Below, piece by piece: positions 45,435-56,496 of a stretch of DNA of 64,000 nt. Every line of letters begins with the position of its first letter. The stretch's first letter is position 1. The stretch comes from Roseovarius sp. GTDB lineage: Bacteria; Pseudomonadota; Alphaproteobacteria; Rhodobacterales; Rhodobacteraceae. The position numbers and the translations under genes were made by a program. The stretch is taken from the NCBI GenBank assembly GCA_014359765.1, contig JACIYT010000012.1:1-64000 (forward strand). The letters run 5' to 3'. The notes under the pieces are model-generated. The model saw only the letters and a list, made by a program, of their open reading frames with translations, was not told where the DNA came from and searched no databases.

Positions 45435-46787
45435 TTATCTCTTGCTCCGTTTTTCGGCACTCTGCGCCGCATGTAGCACATCCTGCGCCCGACGCCAGCC
45501 GGGCGAGCCCTGCGGCAGCAGCCCCGCCGCGCGTTCGGCGTGGATCCGGGCATCCCCGAGACGGCCCGCCATGGCATAGCGCTCGGCGGTCAGCACCGAG
45601 GCCATGCCGTGATTTCCGAGCTGCGCCTCGGCCTGCGCCAGGTCGCGCAGCACGCGAAAATCCCGCCCGTCGCGCACGCGCGCGCTCTCGAGGAATTTCG
45701 CCGCCTCGCGCAGCTGCCCGTCGGCCAGCAGCGCCCGCCCATAAGCCCCGAGAATGAGCGCGTTGCGCGGCGCGAGACCCGCGGCGCGGGCATAGGCGGC
45801 GACGGCGGACCTGATCTGGCGGCTTTCCATCAGGATCTGGCCGCGCAGCTCGTGCAGGAAGGGATCATCGGGCCTGCGCGCGATGGCGGCGTCGATCGCC
45901 GCGAGGGCGCGGCGCAGATCGGCCTGCCGGTGATAGGCCACCGCCTCGCGCATCAGCCGCACATCCTCGAAGCCCGATTCGCCGGCCCGCGCGAGCGTCC
46001 ATTTCGGATCGCGCTGAAAGGCCGAGAGCTTGCCCTTGGCGCGGGCGAACCAGTATTCGGCCTCGGGATCGGGCGCGGCCTGCCCGCCCTGCGCCCCGGC
46101 GAGCGCCCGGATACGCCGCACCCTGTCGCGCGAGAGGGGATGCGTCCGCGCATAGGCGTCCTGCCGCGTGAGCGAGAGCGATTCCTGCCCGGCAAAGAGG
46201 TCCATCACCTGCACCGATCCGCGCAGGTCGATCCCCGCCCGGTTCAGAAAGCGGATCCCGCTCTCGTCGGCGGCGTTCTCCTCGGCGCGGGTATGGGCGA
46301 GAAAGCCGCGGATCGCCGCCCCCTGCGCCCCCGCCGCCACGCCCATGCCCAGCTCGGCATTGCCGGTGGCGGCGCCGGCGATCCCGGCGAGGATCGTGCC
46401 CAGCATCGCCGCGTTGCGCGCGTCGCGCAGGTGGATCGGTCGGCGCATCAGGTGGCCATTGGCGATATGGGCGGCCTCGTGGGCGATCACCGATTGCAGC
46501 ATCGCCGGCGTCTCCATCCGCAGGACCATCCCGGAATGGATGAAGATATTGTCGGCATCGACGACAAAGGCGTTGAGGCTCGGCGCGTCGATGATCAGGA
46601 TATCGACGCGATCGGGGCTGAGACCGGCGGCGCGCAGCACCGGCGCGGCAAGGTTGCGCAGCGCGTGCTCGATATCGGGGTCGCGCAGCAGCGTGACGGC
46701 GCGCGCGGGAGATGCAAGCGTCATGCTCAGCAGGAGCAGAAGCGCCGCGAGGACGCGCAGGCTGTGCAGGTTGTGCAGGCTGTGCAT
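45435..46787 (-). CDS. Periplasmic M48 metalloprotease with TPR repeats (BepA-like)
   Basis: 450 residues. The signal peptide LRVLAALLLLLSMTLASPARA is followed by the protease domain (about 35-250) with the zinc motif VIAHEAAHIANGH near residue 101 and the third ligand region RAEENAADESGIRF. The C-terminal third holds TPR-like helices (ALAAIDAAIARRPDDPFLHE, AYARAAGLAPRNALILGAYG). Relatives (BepA/YfgC) maintain outer-membrane assembly and interact with Bam, which is encoded 1.3 kb away. The first codons contain a 9-bp tandem repeat. Confidence 0.92.
   Translation of the reverse strand: MHSLHNLHSLRVLAALLLLLSMTLASPARAVTLLRDPDIEHALRNLAAPVLRAAGLSPDRVDILIIDAPSLNAFVVDADNIFIHSGMVLRMETPAMLQSVIAHEAAHIANGHLMRRPIHLRDARNAAMLGTILAGIAGAATGNAELGMGVAAGAQGAAIRGFLAHTRAEENAADESGIRFLNRAGIDLRGSVQVMDLFAGQESLSLTRQDAYARTHPLSRDRVRRIRALAGAQGGQAAPDPEAEYWFARAKGKLSAFQRDPKWTLARAGESGFEDVRLMREAVAYHRQADLRRALAAIDAAIARRPDDPFLHELRGQILMESRQIRSAVAAYARAAGLAPRNALILGAYGRALLADGQLREAAKFLESARVRDGRDFRVLRDLAQAEAQLGNHGMASVLTAERYAMAGRLGDARIHAERAAGLLPQGSPGWRRAQDVLHAAQSAEKRSKR
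46755..46787. repeat. 9-bp tandem repeat at the start of the M48 protease gene
   Basis: On the plus strand the unit GTGCAGGCT recurs at 46755, 46764, 46773 and, partly, 46782, with one or two base changes. It encodes the HSLHNLHSL stretch right after the initiator Met. Confidence 0.65.
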
Positions 46788-46847
46788 TGACCTTGGCCGC
46801 CTTTCCCGGTGAAACAGGGCCACCCCCCGATCCTGAGGAGGAATGTA

Positions 46848-47993
46848 ATGCGCCCTGCCCGCCGATCCAAGGTTGACCCGTTCATCGTGATGGATGTGAT
46901 GGAGGCTGCCCGCCGCGCCGAGGCGGCGGGGCGGCGGATCATCCACATGGAGGTGGGCCAGCCCGGCACGCCTGCGCCCGCAGGCGCACGCGCCGCCCTG
47001 GCCCGCGCGATGGAGGCGGGGCCGCTCGGCTACACGGTGGCGCTCGGCCTGCCGGAATTGCGCGCGCGGATCGCGCGGCACTATGCCGACTGGCACGGCA
47101 TCGACCTCGACCCGGGCCGCGTGGTGATCACGCCCGGCTCCTCCGGGGCCTTCATCCTCGCCTTCACCGCACTCTTCGACGCGGGCCAGCGGATCGGCAT
47201 CGGCGCGCCGGGCTATCCGAGCTATCGCCAGATCCTGCGCGCGCTCGATCTCGTGCCGGTGGATATCGAAACCTCGGCGGAGAACCGCCTGCAACCGGCG
47301 CCCGGGGATCTCGCGGGGCGCGACCTCGCCGGGCTGCTGGTGGCCAGCCCCGCCAACCCCTCGGGCACGATGCTCGACCGCGCGGCGCTCGCGGCGCTGA
47401 TCGGGGCGGCGCGGGAGGCGGGCGCCTCCTTCATCAGCGACGAGATCTATCACGGCATCACCTACGAGGGCCGCGCCGTCAGCGCGCTCGAGATCACCGA
47501 CGACAGTTACGTGATCAATTCGTTTTCCAAGTATTTCTCGATGACCGGCTGGCGCATCGGCTGGATGGTGGTGCCCGAGGACCATGTGCGCACCATCGAG
47601 CGGCTGGCGCAGAATCTCTTCATCTGCCCGTCCCATGCGAGCCAGATCGCGGCGCTGGCGGCGATGGACTGCACGCCCGAGCTGGAGGCGAACATGGCCG
47701 TCTATCGCGCCAATCGCACGCTGATGCTCGAGGCGCTGCCAAAGGCCGGGTTCGACCGGATCGCGCCCCCCGACGGCGCGTTCTACATCTATGCCGATGT
47801 GCGCCACCTCACCGATGACAGCCGCGCGCTTGCCGCCGAGATCCTGGAACGGGCGGGGGTGGCGGTGACGCCGGGGCTCGATTTCGACCCGCGCCGCGGC
47901 GCCGGCACGCTGCGTTTCTCCTACGCGCGCGCGACGGCGGATATCGAGGAGGGGCTGGCGCGGCTGAGCGAATTCATGGCCGCGCGCGGCTGA
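46848..47993 (+). CDS. Class I/II pyridoxal-phosphate aminotransferase
   Basis: 381 residues from the ATG at 46848 after GAGGAGGAATGTA. Fold-type I blocks are IIHMEVGQPGTPAPAGA, GPLGYTVALGLPELRARIA, SPANPSGTM, FISDEIYHGITY and the PLP-lysine segment INSFSKYFSMTGWRIGWMV. RFSYA near the end holds the carboxylate-binding Arg. It belongs to the aspartate-type subfamily I-gamma. The amino acid substrate cannot be fixed from sequence. It is divergent from the protease gene. Confidence 0.93.
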   Translation: MRPARRSKVDPFIVMDVMEAARRAEAAGRRIIHMEVGQPGTPAPAGARAALARAMEAGPLGYTVALGLPELRARIARHYADWHGIDLDPGRVVITPGSSGAFILAFTALFDAGQRIGIGAPGYPSYRQILRALDLVPVDIETSAENRLQPAPGDLAGRDLAGLLVASPANPSGTMLDRAALAALIGAAREAGASFISDEIYHGITYEGRAVSALEITDDSYVINSFSKYFSMTGWRIGWMVVPEDHVRTIERLAQNLFICPSHASQIAALAAMDCTPELEANMAVYRANRTLMLEALPKAGFDRIAPPDGAFYIYADVRHLTDDSRALAAEILERAGVAVTPGLDFDPRRGAGTLRFSYARATADIEEGLARLSEFMAARG

Positions 47994-48004
47994 GCCGGGA
48001 GGCT

Positions 48005-48020
48005 CCGGGCACCCGCCCGG
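48005..48020 (+). terminator. Hairpin behind the aminotransferase gene
   Basis: CCGGGC (48005-48010) pairs with GCCCGG (48015-48020) around ACCC, twelve bases after the stop codon. It has no T-run, so termination may be weak. Confidence 0.45.
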
Positions 48021-48060
48021 CGGCGGCCCGCGCGTGGCCGGCTCAAGGCGGATTCGCGTT

Positions 48061-48089
48061 TTGACAAGGCCGGACGGAGCGGGTAGTGA
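48061..48089 (+). promoter_or_regulatory. Sigma-70-type promoter of bamA
   Basis: A perfect -35 box TTGACA (48061-48066), a 17-base spacer and TAGTGA (48084-48089) as a -10 box. It lies 33 bases before the chosen bamA start and overlaps an upstream GTG that could otherwise be taken as the start. Confidence 0.65.
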
Positions 48090-48121
48090 CTTCGGCCAAC
48101 GGGATGTCGGACAGGGTTTGC

Positions 48122-50458
48122 ATGATGAACGGTCTTTTTGCGACGCGCTGCCGGGCCGGTGTCCCGATGCGCGTCATCGCGGTCATTGCGGTCGTGCTCT
48201 GCGGGGCGCTTTTCGTCGCAGCCTCCCCCGCCCTGGCGCAATCCTACCGCTTCGGCGAGGTGACGATCGAGGGCAATCAGCGCATCGAGGGGGCGACGAT
48301 CCTGACCTATGCCGGCATCGCCCGCGGCGAGACCGTGAGCGCGGGACAGCTCAACGAGGCCACGCAGCGCATCCTCGCCTCCGGCCTCTTCGAGACCGTC
48401 GAGCTCGAACCGCGCGGCAATACCCTCCTCATCCGCGTGACCGAATTCCCGACCATCAACCGCATCGCCTTCGAGGGCAACAACAAGATCAAGGACGACG
48501 ATCTCGCCCGCTTCATCCAGAGCAAGCCGCGCCAGGTCTTTACCCCGACCCAGGCCGAGCGCGACGCCGCCACGATCGCCGAGGCCTATGCCCAGAACGG
48601 CCGCATCGCCGCGCGCGTCACGCCCAAGGTGATCCGGCGCTCCGACAACCGCGTCGATCTCGTCTTCGAGATCTTCGAGGGGCGCGGCATCGAGGTGCAG
48701 CGGATCGGTTTCTCGGGCAACCGGGCGTTCTCGGACCGTCGCCTGCGCCGTGTCATCGGCAGCAAGCAGACCGGGCTCCTGCGGGCCTTCATCGCGCGCG
48801 ACACCTTCAACGAGGACCGGGTGAATTTCGACCGTCAGGTGCTCACCGATTTCTACAACTCGCGCGGCTATGTCGATTTCCGCGTCACCGGCGTCAATGC
48901 CGAGCTCGCCCGCGAGCGCGATGCCTATTTCATCACCTTCACCGTGCAGGAAGGCCAGCAGTTCCGCTTTGGCAAGATCACCACGGTCAGCGAATATACC
49001 GGGCTCGACCCGGAACCCTATGACGACACGCTGCGGATCCGCCCCGGCGTGGTCTATTCGCCGACGCTGGTGGAAAACTCGATCGCCCGGATGGAGCGGC
49101 TCGCGGTGAAGAACGGGGTCGATTTCCTGCGGATCGAGCCGCGCATCACCCGCAACGACCGCGATCTGACGCTCGACGTGGAATTCGTGCTGCAACGCGG
49201 CCCGCGCGTCTTTGTCGAGCGCATCGACATCGAGGGCAACACCACCACGCTCGACCGGGTGATCCGCCGGCAGTTCCTCTTTGCCGAGGGCGATCCGTTC
49301 AACCCGCGCGCTGTCCGCCAGGCCGCCGAGCGCATCCGCGCGCTGCGCTTTTTCGAGAACGTGGACGTGAACGCCCGCGAGGGCACGCGCCCCGATCAGG
49401 TCATCATCAAGGCCGATGTCGAGGAGACGACCACCGGTTCGGTCTCCGTCGGCGCCAGCTTCTCGAGCGATGCGGGCCTCGGGCTCATGTTCGGCTTTTC
49501 CGAGCGCAACTTTCTCGGGCGCGGCCAGCAGCTGACCTTCAACATCTTCGGCACGGCCGACCAGATCAACTACAATATCGGCTTCGTCGAACCGGCCTTC
49601 CTCGGGCGTGACGTGGCGCTGGGGCTCGATTTCGCCTTCACCGAAACCGACAATGACAATGCCCTCTTCGACACCGCGACCGGCGTCTTCCGGCCCAGCC
49701 TGACCTTTCCCACCGGCGAGAACACGCGGTTTGGCGTGTTCTACAACGTGAGCTACAACGACATGTCCGATTACAACGGTTCCTCGGGCATCCTCCAGTC
49801 GGAGATCGAGCAGGGCGCGCTCTGGACCAGTTCGACGGGCTACAACTTCAGCTACGACACCCGGCGCAAGGGGCTCAACCCGAATGCCGGCGTGCTGCTG
49901 TCCTTTGGCCAGGAATTCGCCGGGCTGGGCGGCGATAACGATTTCATCAGGACCACGGCCCGGGCCGTCGCCGAGACCGACCTGTTCCGCGAGGAAGTCA
50001 CCGTGCGCGCCATTCTCGAGGCGGGGGCGGTCCATTTCACCGGCAGCCAGGACAGCCGTTTCATCAACCGCTTCACCAACCCCACGATCCGCGGCTTCGA
50101 GCGCAACGGCATGGGGCCGGTGGAGATCGGCGCAGATGGTGCCGAACACCTCGGGGGCGACTATTTTGCCGCGATGAAATTCGAGGCCGAATTCCCGCTC
50201 GGCCTGCCCGACGAGTTCGGCATCACCGGCGGCGCCTTCTACGACATCGGCTCGATCTGGGGCATCGGCAACAAGGGGGCGGTGGCACCGGGCAACAGGC
50301 TCGCCTCCACCGGCTTCGAGCCGCGCCATGTGATCGGCCTGTCGCTGTTCTGGGACTCGCCTTTCGGGCCGATCCGGATGGACTTTGCCAATGTGCTGAA
50401 ATCCGAGCCGGGCGATGTCGAGCAGAGCTTCAACCTCTCGGCGCGCACCGATTTCTGA
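48122..50458 (+). CDS. bamA: Outer-membrane protein assembly factor BamA
   Basis: Up to 778 residues. It inserts beta-barrel proteins into the outer membrane. The signal peptide ends ASPALAQ, then five POTRA domains follow (about 40-440), the first beginning YRFGEVTIEGNQRIEGATI and the third IEVQRIGFSGNRAFSDRRL. The Omp85 barrel includes the TIRGFERNGMGP hallmark (VRGF/Y motif) and ends SFNLSARTDF with terminal Phe. The start may be 48122, 48125 or the Met at 48167, which gives a more standard signal peptide. A consensus promoter precedes it. It is followed by skp one base on. The usual upstream rseP is absent. Confidence 0.95.
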   Translation: MMNGLFATRCRAGVPMRVIAVIAVVLCGALFVAASPALAQSYRFGEVTIEGNQRIEGATILTYAGIARGETVSAGQLNEATQRILASGLFETVELEPRGNTLLIRVTEFPTINRIAFEGNNKIKDDDLARFIQSKPRQVFTPTQAERDAATIAEAYAQNGRIAARVTPKVIRRSDNRVDLVFEIFEGRGIEVQRIGFSGNRAFSDRRLRRVIGSKQTGLLRAFIARDTFNEDRVNFDRQVLTDFYNSRGYVDFRVTGVNAELARERDAYFITFTVQEGQQFRFGKITTVSEYTGLDPEPYDDTLRIRPGVVYSPTLVENSIARMERLAVKNGVDFLRIEPRITRNDRDLTLDVEFVLQRGPRVFVERIDIEGNTTTLDRVIRRQFLFAEGDPFNPRAVRQAAERIRALRFFENVDVNAREGTRPDQVIIKADVEETTTGSVSVGASFSSDAGLGLMFGFSERNFLGRGQQLTFNIFGTADQINYNIGFVEPAFLGRDVALGLDFAFTETDNDNALFDTATGVFRPSLTFPTGENTRFGVFYNVSYNDMSDYNGSSGILQSEIEQGALWTSSTGYNFSYDTRRKGLNPNAGVLLSFGQEFAGLGGDNDFIRTTARAVAETDLFREEVTVRAILEAGAVHFTGSQDSRFINRFTNPTIRGFERNGMGPVEIGADGAEHLGGDYFAAMKFEAEFPLGLPDEFGITGGAFYDIGSIWGIGNKGAVAPGNRLASTGFEPRHVIGLSLFWDSPFGPIRMDFANVLKSEPGDVEQSFNLSARTDF

Positions 50459-50459
50459 G

Positions 50460-51059
50460 ATGCGCGCCGCGCTGATCCTGCTGTCGATCCTGGTGCTGCT
50501 CATGGGCGGGGCAGCGGGGGCACAGGCGCAACAGCCCGGCGGGATCCGCAGCGACGTGCTGGTGATCGACATCGACCGCCTGCTGGGCGAGACCGCCTAT
50601 GGCCGCCGCTTGCAGGCCGAGATCGAGAGCGCGCGCGACGCGCTCATCGCGCGCAACAACCGCATCGCCGACGAGCTCGAAGCCGAAGAGCGCGCGCTCA
50701 CCGCGCGGCGCGCGACGACGCCGCCCGAGGAGTTCCGCGCGCTGGCCGACGCCTTCGATGCGAAGGTGACCGAGCTGCGCCGCGAGAGCGAGATGCTCTC
50801 GCGCGACCTCGAACGCCGCCGCGATGTCGCGCCCGTCCAGTTCCTGCGCGAGGTGCAGCCGGTGCTCGGCGATATCCTGCGCGAGGCCGACGCGGTGGTG
50901 CTGCTCGATGTGCGCAGCGTCATCCTGCGTGCCGATGCGGCCGATATCACCGATCTCGCCATTGCGCGGATCGACGCGCTCGTCGGCACGGGGCCCGACG
51001 GGCCGCCGCCACCGCCGCCGGGCGCGCCCGGCGATCCCTCGCCGGCCCCGGTCGAGTAG
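50460..51059 (+). CDS. skp: OmpH/Skp-family periplasmic chaperone
   Basis: 199 residues. The signal peptide [23 protein letters not shown] is followed by [20 protein letters not shown] and a long charged coiled-coil (about 50-125) rich in Arg, Glu and Ala, then [20 protein letters not shown]. The tail has a Pro-rich run ([13 protein letters not shown]). Such proteins hold unfolded outer-membrane proteins for BamA. It starts one base after the bamA stop. Confidence 0.9.
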   Translation: MRAALILLSILVLLMGGAAGAQAQQPGGIRSDVLVIDIDRLLGETAYGRRLQAEIESARDALIARNNRIADELEAEERALTARRATTPPEEFRALADAFDAKVTELRRESEMLSRDLERRRDVAPVQFLREVQPVLGDILREADAVVLLDVRSVILRADAADITDLAIARIDALVGTGPDGPPPPPPGAPGDPSPAPVE

Positions 51060-51124
51060 CGCGCTTGCCGTGGGGCGCGGGGCTTGCTAGGTCCGGGAGC
51101 ACGCAAGGCCACGAGGACGCACCC

Positions 51125-51589
51125 ATGACCGAACCGCTCAAGACCGCCGATATCGACCTCATCCAGCGGCTCATTCCGCATCGCTACCCGTTTCTTCTGG
51201 TGGATCGCGTGGTGGATATCGACGGCTATGCGCGCGCGCGCGGGATCAAGTGCGTGACCGTGAACGAGCCGCATTTCCAGGGGCATTTCCCCGGCAAGCC
51301 GATCATGCCCGGCGTGACCATCGTCGAGGCGATGGCCCAGACCGCGGCGATCATGGTGGGCGTCGGGCTCGGGCTCGCGGATCGCAACATGCTGGTTTAT
51401 TTCATGGCGATCGAGGCGGCGAAGTTCCGGCGCATGGTGGTGCCGGGCGACGTGCTGGAATTGCACCTCGAGACGCGGCGCGGCAAGCCGGGGGGCAAGG
51501 TCTGGAAATTCGCCGGACGCGCCATGGTCGGCGAGGATCTCGCCGCCGAGGCGGACTTCACCGCGATGATGGACCTGCCCGCCGCCTGA
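51125..51589 (+). CDS. fabZ: 3-hydroxyacyl-[acyl-carrier-protein] dehydratase FabZ
   Basis: 154 residues of the hot-dog fold. It dehydrates 3-hydroxyacyl-ACP in fatty acid synthesis. Hallmarks are [14 protein letters not shown] near residue 15, the catalytic His in [15 protein letters not shown] and the catalytic acid in [10 protein letters not shown]. The start ATG at 51125 lies 65 bases after skp. In most Proteobacteria lpxD and lpxA flank fabZ; neither is here. Confidence 0.96.
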   Translation: MTEPLKTADIDLIQRLIPHRYPFLLVDRVVDIDGYARARGIKCVTVNEPHFQGHFPGKPIMPGVTIVEAMAQTAAIMVGVGLGLADRNMLVYFMAIEAAKFRRMVVPGDVLELHLETRRGKPGGKVWKFAGRAMVGEDLAAEADFTAMMDLPAA

Positions 51590-51671
51590 GGCCCACCGCT
51601 TGCACGCCGCCGCGCGGCTTGGTATCGGGAGAAAACCCGAGGAAATCGCTCGGATCAGGAAAGAGGCCCCG

Positions 51672-52753
<1,082 letters not shown>

Positions 52754-52757
<4 letters not shown>

Positions 52758-53269
52758 TCCGGCGCGCGCTTGTCCCTGCGCTGGGGCTGGCGTTGGGGCT
52801 GGGGCTGGGTGCCGCCCCGCCGCTCGAGGCCGGGCCGCGCCAGTCGCGCACGCCGCTGGGCGAGGCGATCCGCGAGGCGCTGATCGCCCATCCTGAGCTT
52901 CTCGCGCCGCTGACCGGCCCCGCGCCCATGGACATCTATGCCGATGAGGTCGCGCGCGATCTCGACCTGCTGGAGCGGGAGGCACCCCACCTCTTTGCGC
53001 CGGGCCTGCCCGGCTTTGGCCCAGGGGAGGCCGCGCCGCGCATCGCCTTCTTTACCGCGCCCGACTGCCCCGACTGCGCCACGGCCGAGGCCGAGCTCAG
53101 CGCGCTGGCCGCCCGTCTCGGGCTTCGCGTCAGCGTGTTCGACATCACCGCCCATGACGCGCTTGCCGCGCGCCTCGGTCTCGACATGGCCCCGTCCTAC
53201 GTGCTGCCCGACCGGCTGCTGCGCGGGGCCATGCCCGCCATCGTGCTCGAGCGCTATCTCGCCCCCTGA
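52754..53269 (+). CDS. Exported thioredoxin-like protein with CPDC motif
   Basis: 171 residues with a signal peptide (ALVPALGLALGLGLGAAPPL), a helical linker, then IAFFTAPDCPDCATAEAELS with a CPDC redox site near residue 104, and a cis-Pro-like MAPSYVLPD. This is the disulfide-oxidoreductase fold, closest in feel to DsbA/DsbC-type small thioredoxins. It is coupled to the ABC ATPase gene by ATGA overlap. The substrate is unknown. Confidence 0.78.
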
Positions 53270-53340
53270 GCGGCCCCCTTCCCCCTGCCCCGGCCTTGGG
53301 GTAAGACCCGCGCAACACGCGCCCCGAAGGAGCCCGCCCC

Positions 53341-55506
53341 ATGCAGGAACCGACCATCACCCCCGACCTGATCGCCGCGCACGGCCTCAAGCCCGAGGAA
53401 TACGCGCGCATCCTCGAGATCATCGGGCGCGAGCCCACCTTCACCGAGCTGGGCATCTTCTCGGCCATGTGGAACGAGCATTGTTCCTACAAATCCTCGA
53501 AAAAATGGCTGCGCACCCTGCCCACCACCGGCAGCCAGGTGATCTGCGGGCCGGGCGAGAATGCGGGCGTGGTGGATATCGGCGACGGTCAGGCGGTCGT
53601 GTTCAAGATGGAGAGCCACAACCACCCCTCCTATATCGAGCCCTATCAGGGGGCCGCGACCGGCGTCGGCGGCATCCTGCGCGATGTATTCACCATGGGC
53701 GCGCGCCCCGTCGCCGCGATGAATTCGCTCAGCTTCGGCAGTCCCGATCACCCGAAAACCCGCCAGCTTGTGCATGGCGTGGTCGAGGGGGTGGGCGGCT
53801 ATGGCAATGCTTTCGGCGTGCCGACAGTGGGCGGCGAGGTCCGCTTTGATCCGGCCTATAACGGCAATTGCCTTGTCAATGCCTTCGCCGCCGGCCTCGC
53901 CGATGCCGATGCGATCTTCTATTCGGCGGCCTCGGGCGTGGGAATGCCGGTGGTGTATCTCGGGGCCAAGACGGGTCGCGACGGGGTGGGCGGCGCGACC
54001 ATGGCCAGCGCCGAATTCGACGAGAGCATCGAGGAAAAGCGCCCCACCGTGCAGGTCGGCGATCCCTTCACCGAAAAGCGCCTGATGGAGGCGTGCCTCG
54101 AGCTGATGCAGACCGGCGCGGTCATCTCGATTCAGGACATGGGGGCGGCTGGCCTCACCTGTTCGGCGGTGGAAATGGGCGACAAGGGCGGCCTCGGCAT
54201 CCGCCTCGATCTCGACCACGTCCCGCAGCGCGAAACGGCCATGACCGCCTATGAGATGATGCTGTCGGAATCCCAGGAGCGGATGCTCATGGTCCTGCGC
54301 CCGGAAAAGGAGCCGCAGGCGCGCGCCGTCTTCGAGAAATGGGATCTCGATTTCGCCATCGTCGGCGAGACCATCCCCGAGGATCGCTTTCTCATCATGC
54401 AAGGCAATACCGTCAAGGCCGACCTGCCGCTGTCGAAACTGGCCTCCTCCGCCCCCGAATATGACCGCCCCTTCACCGAGACCGCGCCGCCTGCGCCCCT
54501 CGATCCCGAGACCGTTCCCGCCATCGACCCGATCGACGGGCTCAAGGCGCTGATCGGCTCGGTCAATTACTGCTCGCGCGAATGGGTCTATCAGCAATAT
54601 GACACGATGGTGATGGCCGACACGGTGCGCACGCCGGGCCTTGGCGCGGGCGTGATCCGGGTGCATGGCTCGGGCAAGATGCTCGCCTTCACCTCGGACG
54701 TGACACCGCGCTATGTCGCCGCCAACCCCGAAGAGGGCGGCAAACAGGCCGTGGCCGAGGCCTATCGCAACCTCACCGCCGTGGGCGCGATGCCGCTTGC
54801 CACCACCGACAACCTCAATTTCGGCAACCCCGAGCGCCCCGCGATCATGGGTCAGTTCGTCGGCGCGATCCGGGGCATCGGCGCCGCCTGCACCGCGCTC
54901 GACATGCCCATCGTGTCGGGCAATGTCTCGCTCTACAACGAGACCGACGGTGCCGCGATCCTGCCCACCCCGACCATCGGCGCGGTGGGGATCATCCGCG
55001 ACCCCGAGACCGCCATCCTCGGCCAGGCGCGCGAGGGCCATGTCGCCCTCCTTCTGGGCGAAACGCACGGGCATCTGGGGCAATCGGCGCTGCTGGCGGA
55101 GGTGTTCCACCGCGCCGAGGGCGACGCGCCGCCCGTCGATCTCGAGGCCGAGCGCCGCCACGGCGAGTTCATCCGCGCCAATCACGCGCTCATCCGCGCC
55201 TGCACCGACCTCTCCGATGGCGGCCTCGCGCTTGCCGCCTTCGAGATGGCCGAGGCGGCGGGCGTGGGCGTGCATCTGGACGCGGACGACATGGCCACGC
55301 TCTTTGGCGAGGATCAGGGCCGCTATCTCATCGCCTGCAATTTCGACCAGGCCGAGGCGCTGATGATCGCGGCGGGCCGCGCGGCTGTGCCGCTCGCCTC
55401 CGTCGGCCGCTTCACCGGCGACACCGTGCGGCTGGGGCGCAGCGAGGCCCCGCTGGCGGAGCTTTCGGCGCTCTACCGGGGCACGTTCGGGGCCACGTTC
55501 GGCTGA
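53341..55506 (+). CDS. purL: Phosphoribosylformylglycinamidine synthase subunit PurL
   Basis: 721 residues, the small-type PurL that needs PurQ and PurS. It makes FGAM from FGAR, glutamine and ATP. Blocks are [20 protein letters not shown] (20 residues), [56 protein letters not shown] and [17 protein letters not shown]. The ATG follows GAAGGAGCCCGCCCC. purQ and purS are not adjacent. It is followed by bolA after 124 bases. Confidence 0.97.
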   Translation: MQEPTITPDLIAAHGLKPEEYARILEIIGREPTFTELGIFSAMWNEHCSYKSSKKWLRTLPTTGSQVICGPGENAGVVDIGDGQAVVFKMESHNHPSYIEPYQGAATGVGGILRDVFTMGARPVAAMNSLSFGSPDHPKTRQLVHGVVEGVGGYGNAFGVPTVGGEVRFDPAYNGNCLVNAFAAGLADADAIFYSAASGVGMPVVYLGAKTGRDGVGGATMASAEFDESIEEKRPTVQVGDPFTEKRLMEACLELMQTGAVISIQDMGAAGLTCSAVEMGDKGGLGIRLDLDHVPQRETAMTAYEMMLSESQERMLMVLRPEKEPQARAVFEKWDLDFAIVGETIPEDRFLIMQGNTVKADLPLSKLASSAPEYDRPFTETAPPAPLDPETVPAIDPIDGLKALIGSVNYCSREWVYQQYDTMVMADTVRTPGLGAGVIRVHGSGKMLAFTSDVTPRYVAANPEEGGKQAVAEAYRNLTAVGAMPLATTDNLNFGNPERPAIMGQFVGAIRGIGAACTALDMPIVSGNVSLYNETDGAAILPTPTIGAVGIIRDPETAILGQAREGHVALLLGETHGHLGQSALLAEVFHRAEGDAPPVDLEAERRHGEFIRANHALIRACTDLSDGGLALAAFEMAEAAGVGVHLDADDMATLFGEDQGRYLIACNFDQAEALMIAAGRAAVPLASVGRFTGDTVRLGRSEAPLAELSALYRGTFGATFG

Positions 55507-55509
55507 CGC

Positions 55510-55555
55510 GCGCCCTCGTCGCGGCATCCGCCCATCACGGATACGGCCAGGGCGC
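55510..55555 (+). terminator. Compound hairpin behind purL
   Basis: GCGCCCT (55510-55516) pairs with AGGGCGC (55549-55555) and encloses ATCCG (55526-55530) pairing with CGGAT (55538-55542). It begins three bases after the purL stop. There is no T-run. Confidence 0.5.
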
Positions 55556-55630
55556 AGCCCTGCCCCTCCCTTGCACAGCGGCCCCCGCGGGGCTACATCC
55601 GGTGGAGTTGCCACCAAGAGGACACGCGAC

Positions 55631-55867
55631 ATGGCCCTTCTCGCCTCCGATCTCGAAGCGCTCATCCGCGCGGCCCTGCCCAATGCCAAGATCACCGTCG
55701 AGGGCGATGACGGTGTGCATTTCGCCGCCGAGGTCATCGACGAGAGCTTTCGTGGCCTGAACCGGGTGCAGCAACAGCGCCTCGTCTATGCCGCGCTCAA
55801 GGGTCGGATGGACGGCCCCGACGGCGCGATTCACGCGCTCGCGCTCACCACCAAGGCGCCCGACTGA
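55631..55867 (+). CDS. bolA: BolA-family protein
   Basis: 78 residues: [40 protein letters not shown] and [12 protein letters not shown], the BolA fold with the conserved [10 protein letters not shown] segment that binds CGFS glutaredoxins. The start ATG at 55631 follows AAGAGGACACGC. grxD follows after one small gene, which fits a BolA-glutaredoxin iron-sulfur partnership. Confidence 0.93.
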   Translation: MALLASDLEALIRAALPNAKITVEGDDGVHFAAEVIDESFRGLNRVQQQRLVYAALKGRMDGPDGAIHALALTTKAPD

Positions 55868-56115
55868 TGTCGGGCGCGGCCATCGTGACGCTGCTCGCGG
55901 TTCTGGTGCTGATCGTTGCCGTGCTGCGCGCCGCGCAGGCCATCCGCCACGATCGCCGGGGCGCGCGCGGCTGCGAACCGGGTCCGGGCCACAGCGTGAT
56001 CGAGTCGCACTATTCCTCCGGCGGGGCGGGCGGCGGCCATTCCATGAGCTACCGCATCCCGCGCGACCCGCAGACCTATGCCAAACTCTTCATCCCGAAG
56101 GATCGCAGGACATGA
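55867..56115 (+). CDS. Small membrane protein between bolA and grxD
   Basis: 82 residues. One N-terminal membrane helix ([20 protein letters not shown]) is followed by a basic stretch, a Gly/Ser/His patch ([15 protein letters not shown]) and a tail [19 protein letters not shown]. Its ATG overlaps the bolA stop and its stop overlaps the grxD start, so the three genes are tightly coupled. The function is unknown. It could link the iron-sulfur pair to the membrane, but nothing proves it. Confidence 0.75.
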   Translation: MSGAAIVTLLAVLVLIVAVLRAAQAIRHDRRGARGCEPGPGHSVIESHYSSGGAGGGHSMSYRIPRDPQTYAKLFIPKDRRT

Positions 56116-56474
56116 CCGACGCAAGAACCCGTATCGCCGAGACCAACGCCGCCAATGATGTCGTGCTCTACATGAAGGGCACGAAGGACATGCCGCAATG
56201 CGGCTTTTCCAGCCGCGTGGCGGGGGTGCTGAATTACATGGGCGTCAATTTCGTCGATGTGAACGTGCTCGCCGACGAGGAGATCCGCCAGGGCATCAAG
56301 GATTATTCCGACTGGCCGACCATCCCGCAGCTCTACGTCAAGGGCGAATTCGTCGGCGGCTGCGACATCGTCACCGAGATGACGCTCTCGGGTGAGCTCG
56401 ATCAGCTGTTCGACGCCAATGGCGTGGCCTATGACAAGGCCGCCGCCGAGAAGATCCGCGAGGCCAACGCCTGA
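56112..56474 (+). CDS. grxD: Monothiol glutaredoxin (CGFS type)
   Basis: 120 residues with [20 protein letters not shown] near residue 21 (CGFS active site), [20 protein letters not shown] (20 residues, glutathione-binding TVP-like and GG segments). It carries or transfers [2Fe-2S] clusters with glutathione and BolA. The start overlaps the previous stop by four bases. Confidence 0.96.
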   Translation: MTDARTRIAETNAANDVVLYMKGTKDMPQCGFSSRVAGVLNYMGVNFVDVNVLADEEIRQGIKDYSDWPTIPQLYVKGEFVGGCDIVTEMTLSGELDQLFDANGVAYDKAAAEKIREANA

Positions 56475-56496
56475 GCCTGATCCGCGCGCGCCCGGC

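Noticed and set aside
48086-48121. GTG at 48086 as the bamA start
   Set aside because: It overlaps the -10 box of a consensus promoter, has no ribosome site and adds residues before the signal peptide.
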